Source of the DNA: Verrucomicrobiota bacterium
GTDB lineage: Bacteria; Verrucomicrobiota; Verrucomicrobiia; Opitutales; Seribacteraceae
Length of the DNA: 10,107 bases
Direction: 5' to 3'
Assembly: GCA_014382645.1 (NCBI GenBank)
Contig: JACNJI010000194.1
Span: forward strand, 1-10,107
How positions within the stretch are numbered: position 1 is the stretch's first letter; every line of letters begins with the position of its first letter. The notes beneath the pieces are model-generated. The model did not search any database, was not told the DNA's origin, and was given only the letters and a program-made list of their open reading frames with translations. The translations under genes and the position numbers were made by a program. Below are positions 1-7,160 of the stretch, in pieces.

Positions 1-1366
1 TTTCGGAGGTCGCCCAAAAAGAGATGGTAAATTCATCAGCGAGGGCTTTGAAGGAACCAAAGTCAATAACCCCGCTTTTGTGTTTCTCTGGCCTGATGGC
101 CAGCCCATTGCCTAGCTTGCCTTCGGGAACAATGGATGCGGCTTCGCCCATGGTGGCAGAGCTTGCCTCAGGCATGGCGTCAAAATTCCAGTAGGCTATG
201 GGGTCAATGGTCTTCCCCGCTATTTTTGCGATCCGTGCTGGATGGGATCCAACCACATGCCCGTCAAAACGATCAATGGGCATCTCGTAGAGCTTGGTAA
301 CTTTCGGCCCCTTGTCCGGGGTAAAGACCACGGCATTAACCAGGGCCGTATCGCTTCCTGAATTATTGGATGTCTTTAAGCGTAACTTGTAAGCCCCCGC
401 CTTATTGGTGGAAAAGGTCGTTAGGGGATCACTCGCATCCTTAAAGCTAGGTTTCGCTCCCACCGGCTTTTTTACCACTTCCCAGAGGTAAACTATCTTT
501 CCTGCAGTTGAGCCTTTTGCTTGATCTGTGTACATTTCCCCACCGGCCATGGTAAAACGCGCCTGACCATTTTTTAACCACGCTGTATACCCCATTCCCC
601 CATCGGCGATGGGACTTCGCTTCTCGGTCGCGTAGTAAGTAAGGTCGCTTAATTTTTTGGCATCGTCAGCACTGAGGGCACTACCAAATACACGTAATTC
701 ATCGAATAACCCGTAAGATCGATGCTGATGACTCCCTCCAGAAAATTCCATGGAAAATTCTAGCGCTGGATCCCAGGTCGACTTCTGCGGCAGGGTTTTG
801 GCCTCACCATTATAATAACAGATTACGGACTTGGCATCCCACACCATGACCACGTGATGCCATTCATTCTTTTTCATTACAGGGAAGGCAAATGGATACT
901 GATTCATCGTTTCCCCCACCTGGTGTAAGAGGGTAAAGCCTCCATGATTGCGGCCACTCACATTTAATATCCGTTTACCATCTGAGTGAAAACCCACAAG
1001 GCTATCAATACGACTTTTACTTTCGTTTGGCTTAATCCATAAAGAGAGTGACCACTGCGCAGGAAGTGATAGTTTCCCCTGGGTGCGCATGTAACCACGC
1101 ACCGCATTGGGCATATGTGCTGCGCCGCCAAATACGCCTTTCCCAGGAGACCATTGCATTCCCCCCGTACTACCAATCCTATCCCAAACAACGTGACCAT
1201 CATGACTGTTGCCCGATGAATCGTACTCCGTGGCTCCAAACGCAAAGGGTGAATCAAAACCCCAATGAAGGATTGTATTCGCAGTTATATCTTCTGCTCG
1301 GACATCGTTACTACCAACACAGCCAAGCACGGCTAAAACACTTAAAAAACGTTTGAAATATATCAT
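1..1366 (-). CDS. Secreted LamG-domain (concanavalin A-like) protein, C-terminus outside window
   Basis: The reading frame is open from an ATG at 1366 to the left edge, giving 455 residues without a stop. AAGGAAG lies about five bases before the ATG and supports this start. Residues 1-24 look like a signal peptide (basic start, hydrophobic LSVLAVLG, cleavage after VRA). Residues 31-245 read as a LamG/laminin-G-like jelly roll: it opens with LHWGFDS, contains WHHVVMVWDAKSVICYYNGE and ends with the typical GLFDELRVFGSALSADDAKK. Residues 250-350 resemble an immunoglobulin/PKD-like spacer (VYLWEVVKK, then AGAYKLRLKTSN). A second LamG-like unit starts at about 390 (IAYWNFDA) and is cut by the edge. 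Such modules usually bind carbohydrate or link domains in exported proteins; no catalytic residues are visible. The enzyme-like neighbour at 1718-2824 fits a polysaccharide-handling role, which is inference. A catalytic domain beyond the edge cannot be excluded. Confidence 0.85.
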   Translation of the reverse strand, partial: MIYFKRFLSVLAVLGCVGSNDVRAEDITANTILHWGFDSPFAFGATEYDSSGNSHDGHVVWDRIGSTGGMQWSPGKGVFGGAAHMPNAVRGYMRTQGKLSLPAQWSLSLWIKPNESKSRIDSLVGFHSDGKRILNVSGRNHGGFTLLHQVGETMNQYPFAFPVMKKNEWHHVVMVWDAKSVICYYNGEAKTLPQKSTWDPALEFSMEFSGGSHQHRSYGLFDELRVFGSALSADDAKKLSDLTYYATEKRSPIADGGMGYTAWLKNGQARFTMAGGEMYTDQAKGSTAGKIVYLWEVVKKPVGAKPSFKDASDPLTTFSTNKAGAYKLRLKTSNNSGSDTALVNAVVFTPDKGPKVTKLYEMPIDRFDGHVVGSHPARIAKIAGKTIDPIAYWNFDAMPEASSATMGEAASIVPEGKLGNGLAIRPEKHKSGVIDFGSFKALADEFTISFWATSE

Positions 1367-1437
1367 ATTTTCTTCCTTATATATACTGAAATTACTACGG
1401 AAATTTCTATCGGGCCTTGTGTCGGAATCGTCGTTAT

Positions 1438-1721
1438 CTAAAGAAATCCGTCGCCGCGATTTCCAAAAGTAGGTAACGGGTTTCCATCTAAATCCAATCC
1501 AACAAAAAAACATTTCCATCAGTAGCATTCCAGGCTCCCATGTTTCCGATTGCGATTATTTTGCTTTCTCCATCTGTAGCAATAATTCTAATGTTTCCAC
1601 GATAGTTCACTCCTTGAAATCCAAATGCTCCCCGAAAACCGAAACCTTGGTCGAGTTGGTATGATGGGGCCTCAGCCACGACAGTGGCAGTTTAGAGAAG
1701 GCTGATGAGGAGGGTTTTCAT
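1438..1721 (-). pseudogene. Broken delta-60-repeat secreted protein remnant
   Basis: From the ATG at 1721 the frame reads MKTLLISLL, a TAA stop at 1694-1692, then TATVVAEAPSYQLDQGFGF in the same frame. Changing TAA to TTA would restore a normal signal peptide ending in AEA. The frame continues through RIIATDGESKIIAIGNMG to a stop at 1488. A run of seven T (1510-1504, minus strand) marks a second lesion: one extra T would join it to FFVGLDLDGNPLPTFGNRG, which now lies in another frame and ends at TAG 1440-1438. The pattern LD..FG..G, then DG.SKII.IG, then LD.DGNP..TFGN.G matches the delta-60 repeat found in large secreted proteins, usually in many copies. Only about one and a half copies remain here. 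Function is probably lost. The T-run lesion could be a sequencing error, but the stop codon is a separate fault. The ATG overlaps the stop of the upstream lyase-like gene. Confidence 0.65.
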
Positions 1722-2824
1722 AAGTTCTCTGGATGATCGGGCCCCTGACGCTTTGCCACTGCTAGTATTGGTAGCATCGGAATAAAACCCTTGTTGTTTT
1801 CATAGGTAATACCGTCAGATGATAGATCGTAAGTGAGCTTATTTTTAAGGGCCCACTCTGCCATCTTCAAAATGCGAGGATCGTAGCCTTCCTCTCCTTC
1901 AATGGCGAGGGCCACATAGGTTAGGTTGGCAGCTCCGGACATATGATTGTTAATATACATCTGTCCGGGAATCTGCATACCAGTAGAATACTTGCCGAAG
2001 GTCATTTTAGAGATTACGCGGCGAACAAGATTGCGCTCTTCATCGGTCATAAAGGGATGGGCGTAGTCATACTCGAAGCCAAGGGTGAGATAGGAACCAT
2101 TGATATCTATTTTTACTATAGTTGCTCCATGCTTCTTCATGAGTTCTTTCACGCGTTTCAAACCACCCTGATAATAGGCACTGTGATAATCAATTTGTCC
2201 GAACTTGATATCTGTTCGGAGATAATCGTAGGATACATCTCTAATTGCGTCCACTTCTGGGTGTTTATCGAGAATGTCAAGCCGCCCTTCCAAATAGAGT
2301 GCGTGCTTAACCGTCGCCTCCGCAGTTTTGCGACCAAGTTCTTTGTTTTCGGTTATAAGTGCATAGAGACCCCAGCCGCTTATTCGGCTATCGCCACCCC
2401 AAGGACTTCCCCGAAAATCAAAGTTTCTTGGAATATCCCAACTCTCTGCGTCACGACGCATCTGTTCCATATGAAGACGAAATATGCGCGGTGCATCTTT
2501 CCCTAAGGCGTAAACCTTTTTAAAGCGTTCAATATCATCGGGCCCGATGAGGATACGCGGGGGAATTCCAACTGCAGGCGGTGGGCTGAGTCTCTTACCA
2601 TCAAAGCCAGGTGCTTCGTAGTGAACAGGCACCTCAATAGGCTTTGGTAAATCTTTAATGAGCCCCCCATTTAAAATATAGTCGCCGTCGGCGGCGTAAG
2701 CCCCCTTGTAGAAGTCTTCCTCACCTTTGGGAGAGACAGGAGAATCCGCTGCGAGAGCTGTGGTGCTGAAAGTAAATACAAAGAGCGCAAAAGTGGCCTG
2801 TAATATTTGAGTAATTTTATTCAC
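1718..2824 (-). CDS. Heparinase/alginate-lyase-like exported protein, apparently C-terminally truncated
   Basis: This gene encodes 368 residues from a GTG at 2824. Residues 1-25 form a signal peptide (NKITQ, hydrophobic core, cleavage after ALA). PPRILIGPDDIERFKK at about 88-103 resembles the segment that often precedes the alpha/alpha-toroid domain of heparinase II/III and related polysaccharide lyases. The toroid-like part includes YINNHMSGAANLTYVALA (about 290-307) and the DGITYENNKG stretch (about 337-346), whose Asn-His and Tyr resemble positions conserved in these lyases. Family members typically run to 600 residues or more with a C-terminal beta-sandwich. Here the protein stops about 20 residues after DGITYENNKG, so roughly half seems missing. 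It probably acted on an acidic or sulfated polysaccharide in the periplasm; substrate and remaining activity are unknown. It could be a pseudogene or a short stand-alone form. The family call rests on motif resemblance only. Confidence 0.6.
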   Translation of the reverse strand: MNKITQILQATFALFVFTFSTTALAADSPVSPKGEEDFYKGAYAADGDYILNGGLIKDLPKPIEVPVHYEAPGFDGKRLSPPPAVGIPPRILIGPDDIERFKKVYALGKDAPRIFRLHMEQMRRDAESWDIPRNFDFRGSPWGGDSRISGWGLYALITENKELGRKTAEATVKHALYLEGRLDILDKHPEVDAIRDVSYDYLRTDIKFGQIDYHSAYYQGGLKRVKELMKKHGATIVKIDINGSYLTLGFEYDYAHPFMTDEERNLVRRVISKMTFGKYSTGMQIPGQMYINNHMSGAANLTYVALAIEGEEGYDPRILKMAEWALKNKLTYDLSSDGITYENNKGFIPMLPILAVAKRQGPDHPENL

Positions 2825-3016
2825 TTTTTCCTCCAAAATTTAGAAAAAACAGAAAATAATGTCTGTTGATGTGCATTGAAAAGACAAGTTTACAGGCTTT
2901 TGACATTACTGAATGAATTGAAATGGAATATACAAAATCATATCAGAAACAATCCAAATTGCCAATGGATATCCTTGACCATCGCATATCTATTTTTGAC
3001 TTTAGAAAGCAGTAAG
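2825..3016. promoter_or_regulatory. Divergent regulatory region between lyase-like and AraC-type genes
   Basis: This 192-base AT-rich spacer lies between the GTG of the lyase-like gene and the chosen ATG of the AraC-type gene. It contains a perfect dyad, AACAGA (2848-2853), eight bases, TCTGTT (2862-2867), whose near arm is 24 bases from the lyase start. The heptamer ATTGAAA occurs at 2875-2881 and 2917-2923, 42 bases apart, which is about four helical turns. A perfect TTGACA is present on the plus strand at 2900-2905, but no good -10 box lies 16-18 bases after it. Binding by the adjacent AraC-type protein is plausible but unproven. Confidence 0.4.
2830..2834 (-). promoter_or_regulatory. Ribosome binding site setting a GTG start
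   Basis: The minus strand reads GGAGG at 2834-2830, then five A residues and GTG at 2824. This is a near-ideal Shine-Dalgarno spacing for the GTG. The in-frame TTG at 2836 overlaps the GGAGG and cannot use it. The GTG therefore decides the start of the lyase-like gene and places the signal peptide at the true N-terminus. Confidence 0.7.
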
Positions 3017-3934
3017 ATGCAAGCAAAAGAAAGCCATTTCTCCAAACAAGTGACCGATGCCCGGCATATATTCTTTGGTATACCCGAGCACGCACCCGAA
3101 GACCTGCGGGTGGTCAGCGTAGGGTGCGAGCGATGTCTTCCCGAATATATTGTGGACCGGCAGACTTTCCCACAGCACACCACAGAAGTGGAGAATCTTG
3201 GTTTCACGATTTTTGATTTCGTAATGGAAGGAGAGGGTTCGCTTATCCTCAATGGGAAGCCGTACCGCTTGAAACCAGGTTCCATCTTCAGTTACGGAAG
3301 AGGCATTCCTCATCGCATTGAAAATTCAGCCAAAAAACCCATGCTGAAATATTTTTTGGTCTGTGCGCACAATTCGGCCATGAGACCATTCGGGGCCTTG
3401 GGATCCAAACCGTTCGGGCTCTTTAAAATACGTTCCCTTGGCGAAATCATGGAGCTTTTTGAGCTCATCCTCAGCAACGCCAACCTTGAGTCCGAGCATG
3501 GGGTGGAGATTTGCAACTCTCTGGCCAAAGCGCTGATTCTCAAGATTTCCGAAAAATCAAACGGATTGACTCAATCGGAGTCTCGGTCATGGGACACTTA
3601 TCACCGGACTTTGTGTTATATGAGGAGAAATTACTTCACCATCAAATCCATTGAACAACTTGCCGACGAAGTGAACGTCGATGCCGCCTATCTATCGAGA
3701 ATTTTCAGAAGGTTTCACAAGGACACCCCCTATCGGTTTCTGATCCGCCTTAAAATGGGTCATGCAGCCTCTCTGCTGCTAAACTCCGGAAAGCTTGTCA
3801 AAAACATCGCGTTTGAACTCGGCTTCGAGAATCCCTATCATTTTTCAAGGACTTTTAAGTCAGTCTACGGGATATCTCCCGAAAACTTCGTCAAGGAAAG
3901 ACAACAAGAAAACCAATCCAACCCGATCCAATGA
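3017..3934 (+). CDS. AraC-family transcriptional regulator with cupin-type sensor domain
   Basis: The product has 305 residues from the ATG at 3017. A longer frame reaches a TTG at 2876, but the extra 47 residues resemble no part of this family and no ATG occurs there, so I use 3017; its ribosome binding site is weak (AGTAAG). The N-terminal half carries a cupin-like ligand domain (around residues 55-105), with DFVMEGEGSLILNGKPYRL, then PGSIFSYGRGIPHRIE. The C-terminal 100 residues hold the two AraC helix-turn-helix units: IKSIEQLADEVNVDAAYLSR, then KNIAFELGFENPYHFSRTFK and GISPENF. Regulators of this type usually activate neighbouring carbohydrate genes when a sugar occupies the cupin. Divergence from the lyase-like gene suggests that gene as target (inference). 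Its TGA overlaps the ATG of the next gene by four bases. If the lyase is inactive, the regulator may have lost its original use. Confidence 0.88.
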   Translation: MQAKESHFSKQVTDARHIFFGIPEHAPEDLRVVSVGCERCLPEYIVDRQTFPQHTTEVENLGFTIFDFVMEGEGSLILNGKPYRLKPGSIFSYGRGIPHRIENSAKKPMLKYFLVCAHNSAMRPFGALGSKPFGLFKIRSLGEIMELFELILSNANLESEHGVEICNSLAKALILKISEKSNGLTQSESRSWDTYHRTLCYMRRNYFTIKSIEQLADEVNVDAAYLSRIFRRFHKDTPYRFLIRLKMGHAASLLLNSGKLVKNIAFELGFENPYHFSRTFKSVYGISPENFVKERQQENQSNPIQ

Positions 3935-4230
3935 AATCATCGGAAAAACCAATGAAAGCGAACTTCGTCATTGAATATTGCCCGGGATGCCGCTGGCTCC
4001 TGAGATCATCCTGGATGGCTCAGGAAATCCTGACGACCTTCGAAACGGAAATCGACGAGGTCTGCCTACGCCCTTGCCGGACGGAATCAGGTCGTTTCAG
4101 AATTACCTGTGGAGAAGAATTGATTTGGTGCCGAAAGAGAGACAATGGCTTTCCGGACATAAAGACCCTCAAGCAACTCGTCCGGGACATGATCTCACCT
4201 GAACGGCATCTTGGCCACTTGGATAGTTAA
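3931..4230 (+). CDS. SelT/SelW/SelH (Rdx) family thioredoxin-fold protein, Cys form
   Basis: This small protein has 99 residues from the ATG at 3931, which overlaps the AraC-type stop as ATGA and suggests translational coupling. An alternative ATG at 3952 has GGAAAA upstream and would give 92 residues, closer to the usual short N-terminus. The body begins FVIEYCPGCRWLLRSSWMAQ and includes the CXXC pair at Cys17 and Cys20, where eukaryotic SelW has selenocysteine in the second position; here it is an ordinary TGC codon. ELIWCRKRDNGFPDIKTLKQ followed by VRD and the closing LGHLD are typical of bacterial Rdx proteins. The fold is thioredoxin-like and a cytoplasmic thiol-redox role is assumed for the family; the physiological substrate is unknown. 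I cannot explain from sequence why it is coupled to an AraC-type regulator. Confidence 0.85.
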   Translation: MKSSEKPMKANFVIEYCPGCRWLLRSSWMAQEILTTFETEIDEVCLRPCRTESGRFRITCGEELIWCRKRDNGFPDIKTLKQLVRDMISPERHLGHLDS

Positions 4231-4249
4231 GGTGATCGATGATCTCCTT
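4229..4249. terminator. Candidate hairpin between convergent genes
   Basis: AAGGTGATC (4229-4237), a GAT loop and GATCTCCTT (4241-4249) form a nine-pair stem with one T-T mismatch. It fills the 25-base gap between the stop of the Rdx gene and the stop of the lipoprotein gene and could end transcription from both sides. Neither side has a clear run of T after the stem, so intrinsic termination is not assured. Confidence 0.35.
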
Positions 4250-4255
4250 GTAAAA

Positions 4256-5008
4256 TCACAAGAGGAATCGGGTTTTCAGATCTTCAGCGAATTGAGCATA
4301 GGCTTTTTCCTTAAGCCTCATGATCTGCTTCAGGTCGGAACTATCTCGAGTCAGTCGTGAGCTCATTCGCTTATCCTGCATCGGTTCGGTACGAATCATC
4401 GTCCAGTTTCCGGTCGCAACGTCTATCAAGGCTGCCTTAACTCGGATTTGGACATGCTGAGTTTCATCAGGGATGACTCGCCCCAACAACGGAACCCAAG
4501 AAAGTTGTTTGGCCGCCTGTTCGGGTTCTGCCGCAGACTCGAGAATTCCCCAGTATACGAGTAATTTATGGGCACCTCCCTTGGCCGCCGCCATACGGAG
4601 GGAACGGTCGATACGGATAGGGGATTTGTTTTTTTGTTCCCGTCCATGCAAATGTTGCTCCTTGGGAGGAACCCCGGACAAAGGCACGACTTCTTGAAGA
4701 GTTTCGAGCGGATCCGACATCTCTTTGTCCGGGAAACGGGCTCCCGATTGAATGACGGCGAGAACATCTCCACGCTTCAATACCACAGGCTGTCCTTCTC
4801 TGGCAGCAAGAACGGCTGAAATATCCGAATCCGTAACATTCTCATCGATCCGCACCCCAAGCACCGAAAGTTCGTTTAACTCTCCTCGGTAGCCATCGTT
4901 GTCGGAATAGCCGCTTATGCTCGAAATCGATCGCGACCGGCAACCGCCAAAGGTCAGGATAATCGCCAACGAAAAAAGTATGGTTACAGATATTTTTGAT
5001 TTCTTCAT
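4256..5008 (-). CDS. Lipoprotein of unknown function
   Basis: The product has 250 residues. The N-terminus is a lipoprotein signal: KKSK, a hydrophobic stretch (ISVTILFSLAIILTF), then GGC with the lipidated cysteine at 23. It is therefore expected to be membrane-anchored, in the inner or outer membrane. The start is supported by AAAGGA about eight bases before the ATG. I do not recognise a named domain. The middle is polar (about residues 100-140). The C-terminal half holds HKLLVYWGILES, LSWVPLLGRVIPDE, VQIRVKAALIDVATGNW and a charged helical end. The tract with tryptophans and VKAALIDVATGNW resembles the strand-rich cores of several bacterial lipoproteins of unknown role. It lies 20 bases after the acyltransferase gene on the same strand, so the two are probably co-transcribed and a cell-envelope role is likely by context. 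Confidence 0.75.
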   Translation of the reverse strand: MKKSKISVTILFSLAIILTFGGCRSRSISSISGYSDNDGYRGELNELSVLGVRIDENVTDSDISAVLAAREGQPVVLKRGDVLAVIQSGARFPDKEMSDPLETLQEVVPLSGVPPKEQHLHGREQKNKSPIRIDRSLRMAAAKGGAHKLLVYWGILESAAEPEQAAKQLSWVPLLGRVIPDETQHVQIRVKAALIDVATGNWTMIRTEPMQDKRMSSRLTRDSSDLKQIMRLKEKAYAQFAEDLKTRFLL

Positions 5009-5028
5009 GTCTAGTTCCTTTATTGCTG

Positions 5029-6924
5029 TTAATTTAAGTAGTTCGTTTGTCTTTCTTCGCGAGCTTGGGTCATGCGTTTCATCCCTTCCTCGCCAAAGTA
5101 GCGCCGAAGGTGAGCATCGCTCATGTCCCGCATGTCCACCACAATTAGTCCGTCGAGGGCATTGGCAAAGTTAGGGTCCACGCCAAAGCTCACAAAGGAG
5201 CCATTTAACTTAAGGTAATGCTTCACTAACACCGGCACTCCCTTGCCATCCTGCTCCACACTGGAAACGATTGCAGAAATCTCCTCAATGCTACGTCCCT
5301 CGTCCCGCACCCAGCGCTTTAAGGCCAACGGCAAATGCGAACCGCGAAAAGGATGTTTTGCCCGAGCTCGCCTAGCCATATTCGGAGACCATTCCTTGCG
5401 GCGAAGGAAACGCGCCATGAGATTGCGAGAAATTGGGGCGTAATCCGCCGATATGCTAACTGGGCCATAGAGTACGCAGCAAGTGGGTCGGCGGTTAATG
5501 AATGCGCCGATTCCCCGCCAAAGCAAACCAAGCAACGATAACTTGCGTTGGTATTCGGGTCGAATGAAAGAACGTCCCAATTCCACCGCAGGTCCCATGG
5601 CCTTATAAAAGCTCTTTCTCAGTGAGAACAGACTACTTACGTAAAGCCCTTGCCTGCCTTTTTCCCGAAGCACCTCGTCGGTCACCGCCAAGCGGTAACC
5701 TCCGACAATTTTCCGAGCGTTCTCGTCCCACGCAAAAAGCTGGTGGTAGTACTCGTCGAAGGAATCCATATCGATGTTCTTGCCCGTCCCCTCCCCTATG
5801 TCCCGGAAAGTCAACTCACGCAGGATACCGATCTCGCGCATGATGTTCGGTATGTTTGTAGCTTGGGTCGAATAGACTACAAAATCTCCCTTGCGAGTCA
5901 GTTCCGCCTCTTCCGGCAGGTTCCGAACCTCTCGCTCCACGTCCTCGCGAAATGGATTCTTCGCGAGAGGCTCGAGAGTTTTCTTCTCTATCCGCCGCTT
6001 AGGTTGATTTGCCGTGCCACGCAAAGCCTCCACTCTGAGCCGAAGATAGTCGTTCAATTCATCAGCTCCGGAGAAATTTTGCAAACAGGAGGGAGCGAGA
6101 GACTCGCCCACTCGGGCCCGAATCACAGTCCTGCGACGGTTCCACAACTCCCTTCCAAGTAACAAAGTACGCAAGCGAGGATGCAGGCACCCTGCCCCTT
6201 GAAACCAAACACTGTTACGACCTTCGAAAAAAACCGGGACCACTGAGGCATTGGTCTTTTTCGCGATAGCCGCAACCGCCGGATTCCATGCTCGATCAGA
6301 CACGCAACGAGCCCGCCATCTCCAATTGGAAACCTGACCCGCGGGGAAAGCCACTAGGCAACCACCGTCCATCATCCAGTGAACTGCCCCCTTCAAGGCA
6401 GAAGCATTTTTGGCGGATGCGTTTTCTTCGCCCAGAACATCCACTGCAATGAGAAAGGGACGAAAGGCATCGAAGCGTGCCAAAATGGAGTTGGCCAACA
6501 GTTTGCAGTCTGGCCGACGCTTGAGGATCAAGCTCATCAGGGCCAAACCGTCCAAACCACCGAGGGGATGGTTCGCCACCACCAACAAGGGACCCTTCTC
6601 GGGGATTCGATCCAAGTCTTTGTCGGACACTTCCAGTCGTGAACCCAAGGTTTCCAAGGTGGTCTCGAAAATACGCCCCCCCACCTCACCTTCCCGATTC
6701 TTTGAATCCGATTGATGATAAACGTCGTTCAAATGCGAAAAACGTAAAAAGGAAGACGCCAATCCCGAAAAGCGGCTCGACATCTTCCCGCCAAACAATC
6801 GGCCGCTGAATTCATTTAGGTTCAAAGGCTCTTCCTTACTCGGATTGAAATCAAACCTGTGCCGGCGTGAGCCACGTGATTGGAATATGTGGGCTTCTCG
6901 GTCTGTAATAGGTTTCACTTTCAT
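5029..6924 (-). CDS. Bifunctional acyltransferase: PlsC-like N-terminal and OlsB-like C-terminal domains (OlsF-like)
   Basis: The 631-residue protein joins two acyltransferase domains. The first (about 85-285) is of the PlsC/lysophospholipid type: VVANHPLGGLDG gives His119 and Asp125, FPAGQVS lies at 193-199 and PVFFEGRNS at 230-238. His and Asp are five residues apart instead of the usual four, a form I recall from OlsF and 'putative hemolysin' homologues. The second domain (about 340-600) resembles the GNAT-fold OlsB N-acyltransferase: FRDIGEGTGKN, DEYYHQLFAWDE, VELGRSFIRPEYQ and HYLKLNGSF, then DGLIVVDM. Fusions of this kind make ornithine or glycine lipids by N-acylating the amino acid and then O-acylating the product. 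The acceptor here cannot be read from sequence. The ATG at 6924 has AGAGG only about one base upstream; the GTG at codon 3 is better spaced. The protein should act at the inner face of the cytoplasmic membrane. Confidence 0.82.
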   Translation of the reverse strand: MKVKPITDREAHIFQSRGSRRHRFDFNPSKEEPLNLNEFSGRLFGGKMSSRFSGLASSFLRFSHLNDVYHQSDSKNREGEVGGRIFETTLETLGSRLEVSDKDLDRIPEKGPLLVVANHPLGGLDGLALMSLILKRRPDCKLLANSILARFDAFRPFLIAVDVLGEENASAKNASALKGAVHWMMDGGCLVAFPAGQVSNWRWRARCVSDRAWNPAVAAIAKKTNASVVPVFFEGRNSVWFQGAGCLHPRLRTLLLGRELWNRRRTVIRARVGESLAPSCLQNFSGADELNDYLRLRVEALRGTANQPKRRIEKKTLEPLAKNPFREDVEREVRNLPEEAELTRKGDFVVYSTQATNIPNIMREIGILRELTFRDIGEGTGKNIDMDSFDEYYHQLFAWDENARKIVGGYRLAVTDEVLREKGRQGLYVSSLFSLRKSFYKAMGPAVELGRSFIRPEYQRKLSLLGLLWRGIGAFINRRPTCCVLYGPVSISADYAPISRNLMARFLRRKEWSPNMARRARAKHPFRGSHLPLALKRWVRDEGRSIEEISAIVSSVEQDGKGVPVLVKHYLKLNGSFVSFGVDPNFANALDGLIVVDMRDMSDAHLRRYFGEEGMKRMTQAREERQTNYLN

Positions 6925-7152
6925 GCCTCTCTATTCGCTGATTTCGCGCCAAGTTCAGAAGGATACCTACAAACAGGGCATTGCAGTTCTCAAACTGCTT
7001 CAGTAAAGATACTTATAACTTTTATACGATGACTCGAACCACTTAGTTTTAGAAATATACTTATCGAATAAAAATACATTTAACGTACAAAGCACAGCAT
7101 ATTACGTATGTTTCTCTTGCCCAACCATCTATTTGCTCTTTGAGTAGGTGCC
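6925..7152. promoter_or_regulatory. Divergent AT-rich spacer with an inverted repeat
   Basis: This 228-base spacer separates the acyltransferase operon from the sigma-54 activator gene and must hold promoters for both. No gene is seen. GCAGTT (6983-6988), CTCA, AACTGC (6993-6998) is a perfect six-base inverted repeat that could be an operator or short hairpin. AT-rich hexamers such as TATAAC (7014-7019) and minus-strand TATAAA occur, but none pairs with a well-spaced -35 box, so no promoter is assigned. Confidence 0.4.
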
Positions 7153-7160
7153 ATGACACC
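7147..7160. repeat. Imperfect palindrome over the activator start codon
   Basis: GGTGCCATGACACC is a 14-base palindrome with one mismatched pair, centred on CATG, so the ATG at 7153 of the sigma-54 activator gene lies in its centre. In mRNA the GGTG and CACC arms would be only six bases apart and partly sequester the start. It could equally be a protein-binding site or chance. Confidence 0.35.

Noticed and set aside
1371..1385. TATATATA-like stretch just before the LamG gene as a -10 box
   Set aside because: It overlaps the ribosome binding region and would place the transcript start almost at the ATG; no -35 box is paired with it.
1943..2506. Plus-strand reading frame of 187 residues
   Set aside because: It is antisense to the lyase-like gene, which has a signal peptide, a strong ribosome binding site and family motifs; no domain is seen in the shadow frame.
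2876..3016. Upstream extension of the AraC-type protein to a TTG
   Set aside because: The 47 extra residues do not resemble the family and overlap the promoter region; the next in-frame ATG gives a normal-length regulator of 305 residues.
5650..6162. Plus-strand reading frame of 170 residues within the acyltransferase gene
   Set aside because: It is antisense to conserved acyltransferase sequence and lacks family signals or a ribosome binding site.
6936..6950. GG-N10-GC pattern on the minus strand (TGGCGCG, four bases, CAGCG) resembling a sigma-54 promoter upstream of the acyltransferase gene
   Set aside because: Transcription would start at about 6925, one base before the ATG, leaving no ribosome binding site. 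The -12 half matches only GC. It would gain weight only if translation starts further downstream.
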